Shown here piece by piece: positions 42,638 to 53,986 of a DNA stretch of 64,000 nt. The position numbers were made by a program, and so were the translations under genes. The stretch covers positions 318,506,513 to 318,570,512 of the forward strand of contig CM060964.1 of NCBI GenBank assembly GCA_030765045.1, given 5' to 3'. The notes beneath the pieces are model-generated. The model had not been told where the DNA came from. It saw nothing but the letters and a program-made list of their open reading frames with translations, and made no database searches. The DNA comes from Tenodera sinensis. Lineage: Eukaryota; Arthropoda; Insecta; Mantodea; Mantidae. Position 1 is the first letter of the stretch; each line of letters starts with the position of its first letter.

Positions 42638-44058
42638 CAGTAAAACCCTGTTAATCCGAATTAATTGGGGGTGTGGTCTGTTCAGATTTGGAAATGTTCA
42701 GATTATTTGAAAAACAAAAAAATAATGTATATAAATTCAGTTATGGCATTAGCAGGTACAAGGCTAGGTCGCTTAGCAATTTGAGGAAGTCATAGCATTG
42801 CGATTGCCATGCACAACATAATAATGTATTCCTCTGTCCTGTGGACATAGCAGATTGCATGTGATAGTGGCAGTATGTAGATAGTTCAATTTGTTTCGTT
42901 ATTATTAGCGGCCATTCTACAGTAATTTATGCTTTTTGCTCATAAGGGGAGCGGAAGGTCCAGGGAAATTGCCTACAAATCTTTGGTGCGGACGATTATG
43001 GAATATGCAGCAGTATGTTGGGACCCATATGGACTTAGTCAAATTGATTCGATAGAAAGAATACAGAGAAGGGCTATAAAATTTATAAAACGAGGTAAAT
43101 CTTTTGGGCCTAAAAAAGGGGAGGAGACTGAATGGGAGCCTCTAAAAGTCCGGCGTAAGAGGCAGAGGTTATGCGCATTATTTCAAGCATATCGTGGTTC
43201 AAATACATGGGTGGGTATTAGTGAAACATTGGACAACCCTACATATTACGGAAGAAAGGATCATTTGTATAAAATTAAGGGTAGAAGGCACAGAACCGGC
43301 GTAGAAAAGTTCTCCTTTATTAATAGAACCATTGAGGAATGGAATGAATTACCTGTAGCAGTCTTTCAGGGCTGTCCTTTATCTGTGAAGAAATTATCGT
43401 AAATCAAGTAAATGCTGTGTAATTTACTATAAAGTTTACGCACATGTATTTTTGACATTTATTGAACTGATGGTGAATACTAATGCTAAATTTAAATTGG
43501 TTATACTGACAGGATAATTAATTAATGAGTGTTAATTAGTATTTAGTGCATTTCATCTATATTTTTATTATTGTTCTTTATTGTATTATGATTTATATTG
43601 CTACTGTTTGTGCACTTTGTTTGTAACCTTAATTTGTACATTTAACTCTGCCACCGGGTAATACCCATTCACAGAAAATATATACATACATAAATTACAG
43701 CACAAGTTAAGTGAAAATTCTTGTAAGTCCTATGTAAGGTGAGGGTAAGTAGATAAAGTAGAAAGAAGTTAAGAGAAAATTACTGTTTCATAAGCATGTG
43801 ATAATTGCCGGTAGAGTACCTAGGTAAATGTGAAAATGTTTAATAGTGACTAAATGCATTTTGTAGAGGCACATTGCCTATAGCAAAGTTCAGCAAAACA
43901 TTTTCGTGCAATAAACCTTATGTTCCGATGTGTGTAGTTTCAATAATGACTTTGTCAGTCCTATAATAAAAATGTTTTCTCTACACTACAAATAAACATT
44001 TTTTTAAATTATGGATTTTGTGTTTGGATTTGTGGGGTTCGCATTAGCAGGGTTACTG
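42638..44058. mobile_element. Tigger/pogo-like non-autonomous element in a TA target
   Basis: The left end CAGTAAAACCCTGTTAATCC (42638) and right end, inverted, CAGTAACCCTGCTAATGC (44058 backwards) are flanked by TA on both sides. CAGT...CCNNNTAAT ends with TA are usual in pogo/Tigger elements. It carries no transposase of its own; a LINE copy sits inside. Confidence 0.65.
42929..43690 (+). pseudogene. CR1/jockey-like LINE 3' fragment inside the Tigger-like element
   Basis: A 157-residue frame (42929-43402) encodes YKSLVRTIMEYAAVCWDP, then IERIQRRAIKFI and FINRTIEEWNELPVAV, the standard C-terminus after the RT domain. A 3' UTR of about 290 bases follows, with GCCACCGGGTAATACCCATT and a TACATACATA end. 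It is 5'-truncated. Confidence 0.7.
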
Positions 44059-44654
44059 TACCAGATTTAATTTTCAAAATCTTTCATCCATTGTTTACCC
44101 TTATCTTAACATATTCCATTTCTCTATTCACTCCTTGAATTTCTTGCCTAATTTCTTCTTTAATTTTCATCATAGCTGCACTCATTTTGTTCCTTAGACA
44201 CATCTCCATCCCTTTTATCTTACTAACAAGCTGCTCTAAAATTGTCTGTTCTCAACAGGTCCAGAATTCATTTCTATGCCTCCAATTACTCGGTATGTCA
44301 TAATAACCATTATCAAAGAAAAAAAATTAATATTTTCTTTTATTTTCAGATACTCTATGGTCCCTTAGTTTGTTGTTTCTGACAGAGCCAATTTTAGCTC
44401 TGTTTGTACCACTTTCCACTTCCATTGTTGAACTAAAGAAATAGACCTTACCACACAACATTCGTCTTCAGCAGCAAACTTAGCAGTCATGGGAGCAATA
44501 GCTTTTGAAACTGGTCAAGACATAAAAAGTGTCAAGTGAATTCTTTATAATTTCTGACTCAATTCACCCATAAAAGGGTTAGATTAATTTTTATTCTATC
44601 TTTACGATATACAAATCTGAATTGTCTGATATAGATAAAAGCTACTACTAAACT

Positions 44655-44908
44655 ACTTAAATAGCATATGGCAGAATATCTGTTTTACAAACAAACACTT
44701 CATCAATACTGCACAAATATCTGGAACACAATGTATACATCCTCACATAAAGGCCACCGCACAAAACTCATTTTTCTGAATGTCTACCAGGCAAGAAAGT
44801 CCTAAACCCAACATTCTACTCTCTCAACTCCTTACAAACCATGGAAAATTCCAACAATATCTACACAGAATTGGATAAGTAACCTCACTGAAGTGCCCAT
44901 GCTTAAAT
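44655..44908 (+). pseudogene. I/R1-like LINE C-terminal relic, left part
   Basis: Codons read KGHRTKLIFLNVYQARKS, then (shifted) SQLLTNHGKFQQYLHRIG, then SLKCPCLNG. The downstream Cys/His half appears at 47632-47838, so the hAT at 44911 split it. 44451-44654 holds nothing recognised. Confidence 0.55.
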
Positions 44909-44910
44909 GG

Positions 44911-47460
44911 AGTGGCATGGCATGGGCGATTCATAAGTGTTGCCGGTTGCTTCAGACTTAATCTGGGGAGTGGCAGCCGCGAGGGTTTTCAGGTCAATAT
45001 ACAGGTTGTATGCAATTGTATAATATAAAACAAACACAAACAAGTATATAAATAAAAATTATAGCGACATACCTAATTTTAAATGTATTTACAAACTCTC
45101 CGATTTACACTTCTATTTGTATTTCAGTTCAACGTGTCAATTCTTCTCCAAAAAAACATCAATGACAGAGTTTTCAATTGTTGCTTGCTAGAGCTTTTTA
45201 AGTTTATTAAGCAACCCCTTTTCCACTGATAACAAGGACAGAGATGAAAGTCTATTTTGAGTTTGAGTGTTTCTTAGATAGGTGTGTATTCTGCGGAGCA
45301 CTGAAAAAGATCATTCTGCTGATGCACTGGTGGCAGGAATTGTCAAAATTAATTCATGAAGTTTATACACCTGTGACAAAGTTTCTTTAAGTCCCATGAC
45401 GTACAACTCCTGGTAAACTTTGTAGACTACTTTGTTTCGAAATTCAGGGGAAGAGTATATAATAGAGCTGGTTTCTTAATCACACTATGTTGAAGTACTG
45501 TCCATAATAAGTAGGAAATGTCTTGGACGCACTCTGTGGAAAGTCTTGTCGTATTCCGCATATGAAGCACTGTCCAACACTGATAGGAACTCTAGTTGGT
45601 TTATATCTGAGAATCTGTTAGTTATTTAGCCAAGCATCATATATATGATTTCATAAAATATTTGTCCATACAACGATTTTGTGTCATTTTCTCCTTTATC
45701 CAGTATCAATCTCTTTGAAGGTATTGGTGTTGGTAGCAATCTTGAGCAGATTCTATCCTCGACCAAATTAATTTGTCAAAATTTTCATGCAAGTTTTTCA
45801 TATTGTTTTTGAAGTCATTGATTTTTTGTTTGCAGAAAGCAATATCAAACATCTTTTTCTGAAGGATCTTAAATAATCAGACTTAGAAAGTACAAGTGAA
45901 AACACCAAAAGTAAGAATCTGAAATCAAAGCTTAGGAGGTTCTGGTAGTAGCCCAATGCACAAGCTCTTGTTTCAGCATCCCATTCATCTCATTTTCTGC
46001 CATTAATTTAAATAAGGTGGCAAGTTCAGTCTTCAAGCTGAAAAGGCATCTATCATTCTGCTTTTGTAGTTCCATCTCGTGGCAGTCACTGCTGGAATGC
46101 CTTTTCTTCACTTCAGTGTCTAAAGCTTCTGTTCTTCTGTGCGATTTTGAAAAAATGTAGGCAGTCCTGACACTGTTTGAAAAAATACTACACTTCTTTA
46201 CCTGACTGGTTGATTGCAGCAAAACTAAATTAACTTTGTTGGCATAGCAATGCACAAATAAAGCTTGTTCATATTTCCCTCTGACGATTAACTGTAAACC
46301 GTTATGCTCTCCAGCCATCATATGTTTGTGCTATGAGTTTCGCTCCAGATTTGAATTCCTCCATGAGTTCAAACAAATGCTTGGACACCCTAACTGCTGT
46401 GTGGTCACTACTGACGTCACAAAGCCCTACAAATCTTTCTTTAATCTGTCCCTCTGGTGTGACGTAACCAAGAATAGTTTATAGTTGAGATTTATTTGAT
46501 ACATCAGTGGTTTCATCCATGATTACCGATATAAAACTTGTCTCACTCACTTCATTCCTTATTTCATTAATCAAAACACGAGAAATGCACTCAATAATAT
46601 TATTCTGAATGTCATTTGATGTTTCTCAAAACAGTTGCAATTCAAAGATGTTCCTCTAACTTATCAGCTGTTTGAGCAATTAGGTGTAAGAGCTCTACAT
46701 AGTTACCTCTGTTGTCTGCATTTTCAGACTCGTCACTCCCTCTGAATGGGAGTTCCTGCTGAGCTAAATAGCAGACAGCATTTATTAATTGCCCCATTAT
46801 ATACCTATTTCTTTTCACACCTACATTGTGCTTTTCAACTGAATTCTTAAATGCGTCACTCAAAGAAGTATCAATTCTTGTTTTTCAAGCTTTACTAACA
46901 TTGCAATGGGAGAAATATGAGTTTTTGAATTTTCATGACGAACCCTCAAGGTGCGAAAACTATCCATGTTACTGATGACATCTTTTGTCTGCGCATTCTT
47001 TTCATTAGAAAAAAGACATGGTCAACAAAATAGTTTCAATAATTTGTCACAACCACACAGCCTAGGAAACTTGTTATACCAAGAGCTACTGAAATGTGTT
47101 TTGAAACCCCGTATGATTTAGTTTCTAAAGGTTTAAGATCCGGAGTTGGCCTTCCTGTTGAAATTATATGACTTTTTCACAAAAAAAGAAAAAAGCGAAC
47201 TCAAGGACCAATTTAAAAGGTTTTTGATCACACAATCCGTCACTTTTACACACATATTGTGATACCATTCTAATTGTACTTTTAACATTGAATCATTCAC
47301 CATATTACTGTTATACTGAAGAATTAACATTAAAACTCAAGGTTTACCTTTTCACTGCACTGGCAACAATCATGCTATAAACAAGTAGCTAAAGCCTTGC
47401 TGGGGTGAAAGACATGTCATGCGAGTCTGTGAGCTCCGAGTCTGCCGGTGAGCGCCACTG
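44911..47460 (-). mobile_element. hAT-superfamily transposon, degenerate
   Basis: The right end (inverted) is CAGTGGCGCTCACCGGCAG at 47442-47460; the left is AGTGGCATGGCATGGGCG at 44911. The minus strand carries a hAT transposase relic. No matching 8-bp TSD was found, so the ends are approximate. About 170 bases (47461-47631) lie between its right end and resumption of the LINE. Confidence 0.6.
45140..46863 (-). pseudogene. hAT transposase (DUF4371-like), broken
   Basis: From N to C on the minus strand: KNRYIMGQL-type block (VGVKRNRYIMGQLINAVCYL) and LPFRGSDESENADNRGNYVE (46863-46642); a short block MDETTDV-like in broken frame near 46510; MAGEHNGLQ and FVHCYANKVNLVLLQS (46321-45932); and the C-terminal dimerisation domain ERSFSVLRRIHTYLRNTQTQ with RLSSLSLLS (45330-45200). 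The order and motifs match hAT transposases of the ZMYM-related group. Stops and shifts throughout. Confidence 0.7.
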
Positions 47461-47631
47461 TCAGAATAACGAGCTATTTAGAACTGGAGGATGCTAGATG
47501 ACCAGTCTTGGTGGATCAGTCACAAATTAGCGCCATTGAAATTTGAAAGTGAAACCGCTTAGACTTTCCTTTCCACTATTCTTTGAACACAAAATAGTGT
47601 AAAATTTGGATACACTTTCTTCAATTTATTA

Positions 47632-47838
47632 GCTGTGCCGGCAGCAACAGAGGCAACATTAACATCACGTCACTGCTTAGATGACAACCAGACAGCTATA
47701 CATCTCTTACTTCACTGCAAGCTGCAAGCCAAGAACAGACCAACACATATGAGAAACCCCAACATAGTGTTACAAAAAGTGCTTTCATCACCACTTACAA
47801 TCCACTTTATACATGAAATATTTAAGACATTGGGTTAA
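47632..47838 (+). pseudogene. I/R1-like LINE C-terminal relic, right part
   Basis: It begins ATEATLTSRHCLDDNQTAIH and continues LLLHCKLQAKNRP to a stop after FKTLG. The H-C-x3-D-x-QT-x-x-H-x3-H-C pattern is the Cys/His cluster of LINE C-termini, continuing CPCLNG at 44908. Confidence 0.6.
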
Positions 47839-48045
47839 TACTATTTTCATAAGCACGTGTATGAGATTAAATATCCTGAGATATATCCACAGGGTGAAAT
47901 GCAGGTTGTAAAAAGAGCTAAATCAAAATAAAAAAAATTGATGTGTTGCACTCACATGACTTTCTCTACTCTTGTACTAACCATTCCTACAAAGTCTTAT
48001 TCCTATATCTTTGTCTTAGTTGAGAAACTTTTGTACAAATTATCT

Positions 48046-49140
48046 TATTGCTTATTTCCTTGTAGGTGCAAGGGGAATATTAGAATACAGTAGGCTTTGT
48101 GTGATAGTCAAATCTTTAAAAGCTTTGCGTTCTCTTTGCACACTTAACATACAAAAAATGAACAGCGATGTTCCATTTCACGAAAGTTTAAAGTTTTCCG
48201 AAGCACACACATAACAAGGAATATCTCCAAAATGGCTCACCCTACACTAGGGTGGGGCTATTTTCTTCAAAATCTTCGTTTTGCATCCTTGAAAGACATT
48301 AAACTTAAATACTAACTTTGGCTTTTAACCTACTTTTTACTTTTTAGTTATGCTGTCCACAGACTGACAGACTGACACACACACAGACCTTATTCCAAAA
48401 ATGCTTTTTTTGGATTCAGGGGACCTCAAAACATATATTTCTGGTGAAATCTCAACATCAAATTTTTGGGTGGAATACAATACTTCCTCTACTTACCAGT
48501 AGAGAAAGTAAAAATGAACAATGATGTTCCATTTTGCGAAAGCTTTAAGTTTTCTGAAACTCACACACATAAGGAATATCTCCGAAATTGTTCCCCCTCT
48601 AAGAAAATTTATTCAGACATAATTGTGTATTTTAGCAAGATCTACATTTTTTGTATAGTATGATTTGGTCTATCTCTAATGGTTTATCAGTTATGCAAAA
48701 GTTGTCCAGAATAAATATGACTCCAGGGGCTATAGCCAGAAAATTCAAAATATGCATTTCATTTGTCATAAAAATATCTCAAACATATGGCATTTTAATC
48801 AAAATCATTAGAGCCATTTTCAAGAAAATCAAAATTTTCGAAAACTTTTCCATGTAAAGGGTAGTTTAGGGTGAGGCTATTTTCTTCAAAATCTTCGTGT
48901 CACATCCTTGAAAGACATTAAACTTAAATACCAACTTTTTGTTTTTGAGTTATGCTGTCCATAGACTGGCAGACACTTACACAGACAGGCAGACACACGC
49001 ACACAGACCTTTTTCTAAAAATGCTTTTTTTTTTGTATTCAGGGGGCCCCAAAAGATATTTCCAGAGAAATCTCGACACCAAATTTTTGGATAGAATACA
49101 ATACTTCCTCTACTTTACTATACGTAGTAGAGAAATTAAA
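48046..49140 (+). repeat. Two H-repeat copies in tandem (copies 5 and 6)
   Basis: Copy 5 (48046-48512) starts with the left hairpin CCTTGTAGGTGCAAGG and ends with CTTCCTCTACTTACCAGTAG, lacking the middle part. Copy 6 (about 48486-49140) has the full middle, a CA/GACA microsatellite and the right hairpin CTACTTTACTATACGTAGTAG. They overlap at the shared hairpin, AGTAGAGAAAGTAAAAATG. Confidence 0.75.
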
Positions 49141-49589
49141 AAATCTACTTAAAATTATCCCCATCCAATCCATATTTTCTCTGTTATATAAAAATCTTCA
49201 CTGTTTGACTTATCTTTATGTGATAGGATCCAATAGTATTACAGATTACATAACTACTGCCCACATTTCAGTCTGTGATATCATGATACGGACTGATCGC
49301 CTATTCCTGGTTCTCTGATTCAAGTCCATCTGCCCCTCGACAGGCCGCTAACCCCAGGTGCTCACATGTAAATCTAATATATGAGGAGGGGAAGCTAAGT
49401 AAATATATAAACCTGCACTGGCTAATGTACACAGAACTTGGGTTTTTTGATTTTGGGAGCCAGCAAAATTTATAGACCACCTAAGATTATGAAACCTCTC
49501 TTACATATAAATGTTTATGTAACATACACATCCAGCAGTGCTGGGTAACAGTTTTGCAGTAGGTAGACAAGGAAGGGAACCAAACATTT
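49141..49589. other. Nothing recognised
   Basis: AT-rich, no motifs or repeats identified. Confidence 0.35.
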
Positions 49590-50005
49590 GTAATGGTCAG
49601 AGACTGGAAGTTTAGGCATTATAAATAATTATAATAAGCATGCAAAAAGACGTTATATATAGCTAAAATAGGCAGGAAAAAAGGCATTATAAATACTAAA
49701 ACAGGCAATAAAAGGCAATTAGAAAAACCCATTTACTTAATAGATTACACTATTCAGTAACTCGACTGTAATATTTTAAAGAGTAAAGTTTTAAACAAAA
49801 TGCTAGTGTTATAATTGGCACAAAAATGAAATATTTTTTAAAAGGACCTGTGTATTGTAATCCTTATTTGTTGCATATGACAACCAAATGCTTTTTTAAG
49901 TTCTCTGGGGGTCATGTTGACTCTCCTGTCAGATAACACATTTTTCATATCACAAAATGACCTCTCAGCATTGACAGGTTATTGGAGCAAATCTACAACA
50001 TAGCA

Positions 50006-51120
50006 TCATTGTAGAATCCGTTTCAACTGCAACAGAATGGTGACCTTGTAGAAATTTTGAAATGTTTCTAAGTTTATCCAATAACAATTTTTCAATAACA
50101 CCTTTTTATACTTTTCGCTAACTAATGAACCCCATTTCCCTGGTACACTGCCCAGTCTTTGCACTGCATCATCCACAGTTTTCACTGACTTCGTTAAAGG
50201 TTGTCCTTGTTCTTGAAGCTGGCAGATCACTTGTGGCAGCAACCATAACTCAGCTGCAATGAAAATTAAGTCATTTTTCACTTCCGAAGAGCAGAGAACT
50301 TTCTTGGCTGCTACAGTTGAAGATGCTTCATCCTCCAGAGTGCTCACTGCCTCAGTTATACTCTCAAAATTTGAAGTATAGTAAAGTGCTGCTGAGATCC
50401 ATGTCCCCCGTCTTGTTATGGTAGGTTGGGAGGGCAGAGGTACATCTGGTGCAATGGATTTAAATGACAGGATTCTTGATGGGGCTTTCACAAAGATCTT
50501 AATACTAAAAATTAATTTGTCAACACCTAGAAACAAGCATTGTATCTCTTCTGACCCCTTGTGAAAGCCATGTGCTATGCAGGTCACATGAAGCATGTTT
50601 GCAAATAGCACTTTTAACTCTATTCCAGCCTTTTTCATATATGGTGCAGTGTCACTGATGAAAATTAACATGTATTGAATCTCTTCAGGCCACAGCAACT
50701 TTAATGAACTGATGATGGGCCCTTAAACACTGCTCACTCACTCATCCACCCACCCACTCTGAACTGATGAATATCTGCGCAATAGTTGAATTGTTAACTT
50801 TTTCAAGACACTGCTGTAAGCAGGAATGGTTTCATTGATTCATCTTCTGTAGGATCTAATGGTCCAACAACATTGGCAATGAAAGAATCCATGGCATCAG
50901 TTGACTTGACATCTTATTTTTCATTTTATCTTTAATGATTTTCATTGTGTTATCGCAACATTTGGTTAAGTAAAACTTTCACAAACTTGACTCGCTAGGT
51001 ACAGATTGGTTAGTATAATTCTCCAAAAACTGTGATAATCTAGTTTTCTGTAATTTCCACAAAGGGATTGTAGTGCTGAGGAAAGCTTTACATAAGTCCA
51101 ATGCAAACTGGTATTTTCAA
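50006..51120 (-). pseudogene. hAT transposase, broken
   Basis: The upstream half (51110-50760) reads DLCKAFLSTTIPLWKL, FLENYTNQSVPSESSL, then MKIIKDKM in broken frames. The downstream half is a 230-codon open stretch (50698-50006): FISDTAPYMKKAG (a catalytic-type Asp), FANMLHVTCIAHGFHKG, KAPSRILSFK, TRRGTWISAALYY. The usual TRWGTW is TRRGTW. A 56-bp insertion with an 11-bp duplication interrupts it. Similar hAT proteins are common in insects. Inactive. Confidence 0.7.
50697..50773. mobile_element. Short retroposon insertion in the hAT gene
   Basis: TGAACTGATGA occurs on both sides (50705-50715 and 50759-50769) of a ~45-base segment holding GATGGGCCCTTAAACACTGC and CTCACTCACTCATCC. The segment matches 28894-28930. 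Removing it restores the transposase reading ISSLKLLWPEEIQ-like. Confidence 0.55.
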
Positions 51121-51978
51121 CTCAATGTTGCAATTATTGTTGGAAACAAAGAAATCTTCTTCCCAGTAGCCTTGGAAAGTGCATTTTTGTGTTTTATTGT
51201 GCTGATATGTTGTGATATAAATAACTTTTTGTAGTTGCTGACTGTTCGCATATTTTGCAGGTGAGTACTTTACTATTGGTATATAATACGTTGGATCCAA
51301 AAGTGTATAACATTGTAGTTTACTGCATAAGGGAACACTGAATTTCAGTATCTTGCTGCTAGCTACAACATCACAATGAAAACTGAAAGAAAAACAGTGA
51401 GACCCGTACTCATCATTGCCTTTTAAGATAAACACAAGCGGTAATTCAAACGTTTTCTGTTATCTATACATTTATTTGTACAGCTGCACTCATTGTTGCA
51501 AAGAAAATAATGAAGTGAATGAAGGATACCTATGTTGTCTGCAATATAAAGGCAATAATATACATTCAGCGAAGTAACTTTCATTGTCACGGACTGATGG
51601 TTATTAAAATAAAATGTACCTGAAGGAAATGTTTAATAATTAATAAATAATAGATAATGAAATAAGGACAGCAAAAAGCATTTATTTGGTAAAATAGGCA
51701 TTTATATTTAAAAAGGCAGAAAAAGGCAACATAAAACTGTGGCATTTCAATCACAAAGGTATAATTTGTACAGATGCACTTTTAAATTGAAGATAGATTT
51801 GACATATTTAAAAAGGCATTCTGCCTAAGTTCCCATCTCTGGTAATGGTATAGGTCTTATAGGGTGAGTTACCATCTCCCAATTTCCCTGCAGGTGATCA
51901 AAAAGTAACAAACTTGTAAATTCAGGTGTAAGTAAATTTAAGATTTTACAATTATTGCGTGACTTTTATTTCTAGGAA

Positions 51979-52735
51979 TAATAACTTGTTGGCTAATGCT
52001 GGATTTCTGACAATGAAGTCATTAATCCTCTTGCTCTCCAATATTTTTCACTGATGGATGGGGCCCTAGAAGTGGCTGGGCATATTTGAAGGTGGTCTTG
52101 GTTCATTTCCTCTTGCAGATCACATAGAAGACAGAATGTTGAAGAATATATCCTAATTCTTTAATGTTTTGGTTCTTGAGAAGTAGTCCCTGCTGGAGAT
52201 CCAAATAGGGGACTATTTTAACTCCGGAACATTTTACCCCTCAAGTCATATTTCATAAATATTGTAGAGACTTAGCAGTAATAGTAACTGCTTTTTAGAG
52301 AGCATCATATTTTTATGTTTTGGTGGTTGCATCGCTCTCTCACAACCCCCAGAATGTCTGGAGGACCACACCTGTTGTTGGTTTACGGGTCTCACCGACC
52401 TCACTGGAAGAGTTATCAAAATAAATTCACCGACCATATTGTCTGATTACATGCCATGACAGGTCAGCATGTTAGGGATTAAGAGTTTATAGAGAAATTA
52501 GAGAAATGGAAAGGTTAGAAAAATAAAGATTCCCCAGCCCTTGGCAACCCTAATAGCATTGAGGTCGGAAGAGAACAAGAGATGACCAAGGTAAGGTCAT
52601 AGGGTCAGATAGAAAAGCTACAGTGGGGAGCAAAACACCAGTAAGTGAAAGTAATGTTCTGCTCAGCTTGGGTACCTTGTGGTTGCCATCCAAATATCCC
52701 CTAGACGGGAACCCCTGAGGGGCAAAAATAAGTGT
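51979..52735 (-). mobile_element. R-retroposon, long form
   Basis: On the minus strand: GGGGTTCCCGTCTAGGGGAT, AAGGTACCCAAGCTGAGCAG, then ~400 bases of non-coding sequence, then LQEEMNQDHLQICPATSRAP, SISEKYWRARGLMTSLSEIQ-H and stop, then CCAACAAG. This C-terminus aligns with the I-like LINE (EMNEDHLKTCEAL...YWKARMLMASLPDARH). It is the fullest copy and supports derivation from a relative of that LINE. Confidence 0.75.
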
Positions 52736-52919
52736 AAGCGAAACAGTGTGTCTATAGGTCAACTCATATACTTACAAAACATTTGCAAAGTTTCACTGTC
52801 TGTATCACTTTGTATATATTAAGTGGAATACTTTATAAAATGTTGGAATTACTCATGCTATTTTACATAGGTGCAGAGATATCAATGTAGTAATGCAAAA
52901 ATAAAGTACACATAATTTT
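52736..52919. other. Nothing recognised
   Basis: Short AT-rich spacer. Confidence 0.3.
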
Positions 52920-53050
52920 AGAGGTAGAACTGGAACTTAAACATTCAATGCCACAGCTGGGATTTGAACCACAGACCCTCAAACATTGCCCACACATGGC
53001 TTGTGTGTTTAAAAACACCAACAGTAAGTTTGTTGGCATAAATAAATAAT
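52920..53050. mobile_element. SINE-B fold-back, collapsed
   Basis: Minus-oriented SINE-B 3' part (52920-52975, GAACCACAGAC being the inverted B-box side) is joined directly to plus-oriented tail (CCTCAAACATTGCCCACACA...AGTAAGTTTGTTGGCATAAA). It looks like the unit at 53987-54400 with its centre removed. Confidence 0.65.
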
Positions 53051-53384
53051 AATTACAAATAATTTACTTTTAATAAATCAATTTGCAAGTGGCAAATTCT
53101 TAATACTATCAAGTTAAGGAAACAAGGGATTGAATTTGGAAAGCATATGAACATTAACTGTTGAAAGTTGAGTGAATCTTAATTTCTATTTCGTTTGTCA
53201 AATCTTCAATTTTTGGATCCATGCCATTAATCATTGGGTTGGCATCACTGCATTGTGAAGCCTTCATTTGTTGTGTTTACTGAATTGTTTTTCTTCAGTT
53301 TGGAGTTCATCGCAAACAGGAGCTTGTGAGTTGTTAACAGCTCATTTTGGCCATTTACAAGGCTGATCACTACAGAGTGTCAAG

Positions 53385-53605
53385 CAGATAAAGATTAACA
53401 CTTCTGATGCATTTTATTCTGAGTTTAATCAAGGATCTAGTGCTGCAGAAGTGGTGAGAAGAATTTGTGATGTATATGGAAGGGAAGCACTTGCTGAAAG
53501 AATGGCACAGAAATGGTTTTCTGTGGTAAACCACATTCTAGAAGACCACCTCTTTTTGATGAAATCAGTTGGTTCATGATGATCCTTACCAAACTAGTTC
53601 AAGAT
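53385..53605 (+). pseudogene. Mariner transposase N-terminal relic
   Basis: Codons read FYSEFNQGSSAAEVVRRI, then CDVYGREALAERMAQKWFS and, shifted, LEDHLFLMK. This is the helix-turn-helix of mariner transposases (F-x-QGxSAxEAxRxI...QKWF). No catalytic part follows. 53051-53384 and 53606-53986 hold nothing else recognised. Confidence 0.65.
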
Positions 53606-53986
53606 TCCGGTTCAATATATAAATTTGTACATATATCTGGCACTAAATTACCACTACTGAATATGTTAAGTCTACTTAAAATCAATATTCAGTGGTACAT
53701 TTTTTTTGTAAGTAGCAATATCTGCAAATTAGGTTCTCTTTACCAAGCATAGATGTACCATACCTCCACAATGCATCATAACTACAAAACTTACAGTGCA
53801 AAAATTTCTCTTAAAGACAAGTTTGAATATGTACAGTCTGGTGCATGGAAACCTTCTGATATGAGGAACAGCTGTTTAGGTTGGCAGTGAAAGGCACCAT
53901 GACCCCAATTCAAACCCCTGTCAGCGATAGGACAGCGTGCACCTGCCCTTTGTTTCACAATGGCAGAGGTAGACCAGAAGCCCATG

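Larger units (their letters stand above)
42050..44450 (-). pseudogene. LINE ORF1 relic, split by a Tigger-like element
   Basis: The 5' part (44450-44080) encodes a charged helix such as TILEQLVSKIKGMEMC and KIKEEIRQEIQGVNREM, fitting the coiled coil of LINE ORF1. After the insertion at 42638-44058 it resumes (42607-42347) with MKLCGWEITDAYKIGMQKG and LILKETYVFLNRDLSAEQI, resembling the RRM/C-terminal region of some ORF1 proteins. It joins the endonuclease relic at 40690-41650 into one minus-strand LINE. Confidence 0.45.
49598..51841 (-). mobile_element. hAT transposon with perfect 8-bp TSD
   Basis: TSD GTAATGGT at 49590-49597 and 51842-51849. Ends: CAGAGACTGGAAGTTTAGGC at the left, CAGAGATGGGAACTTAGGCA (inverted) at the right. 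The TIRs are followed by AGGCATT-type subterminal repeats near both ends. It carries a broken transposase on the minus strand. Confidence 0.85.
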
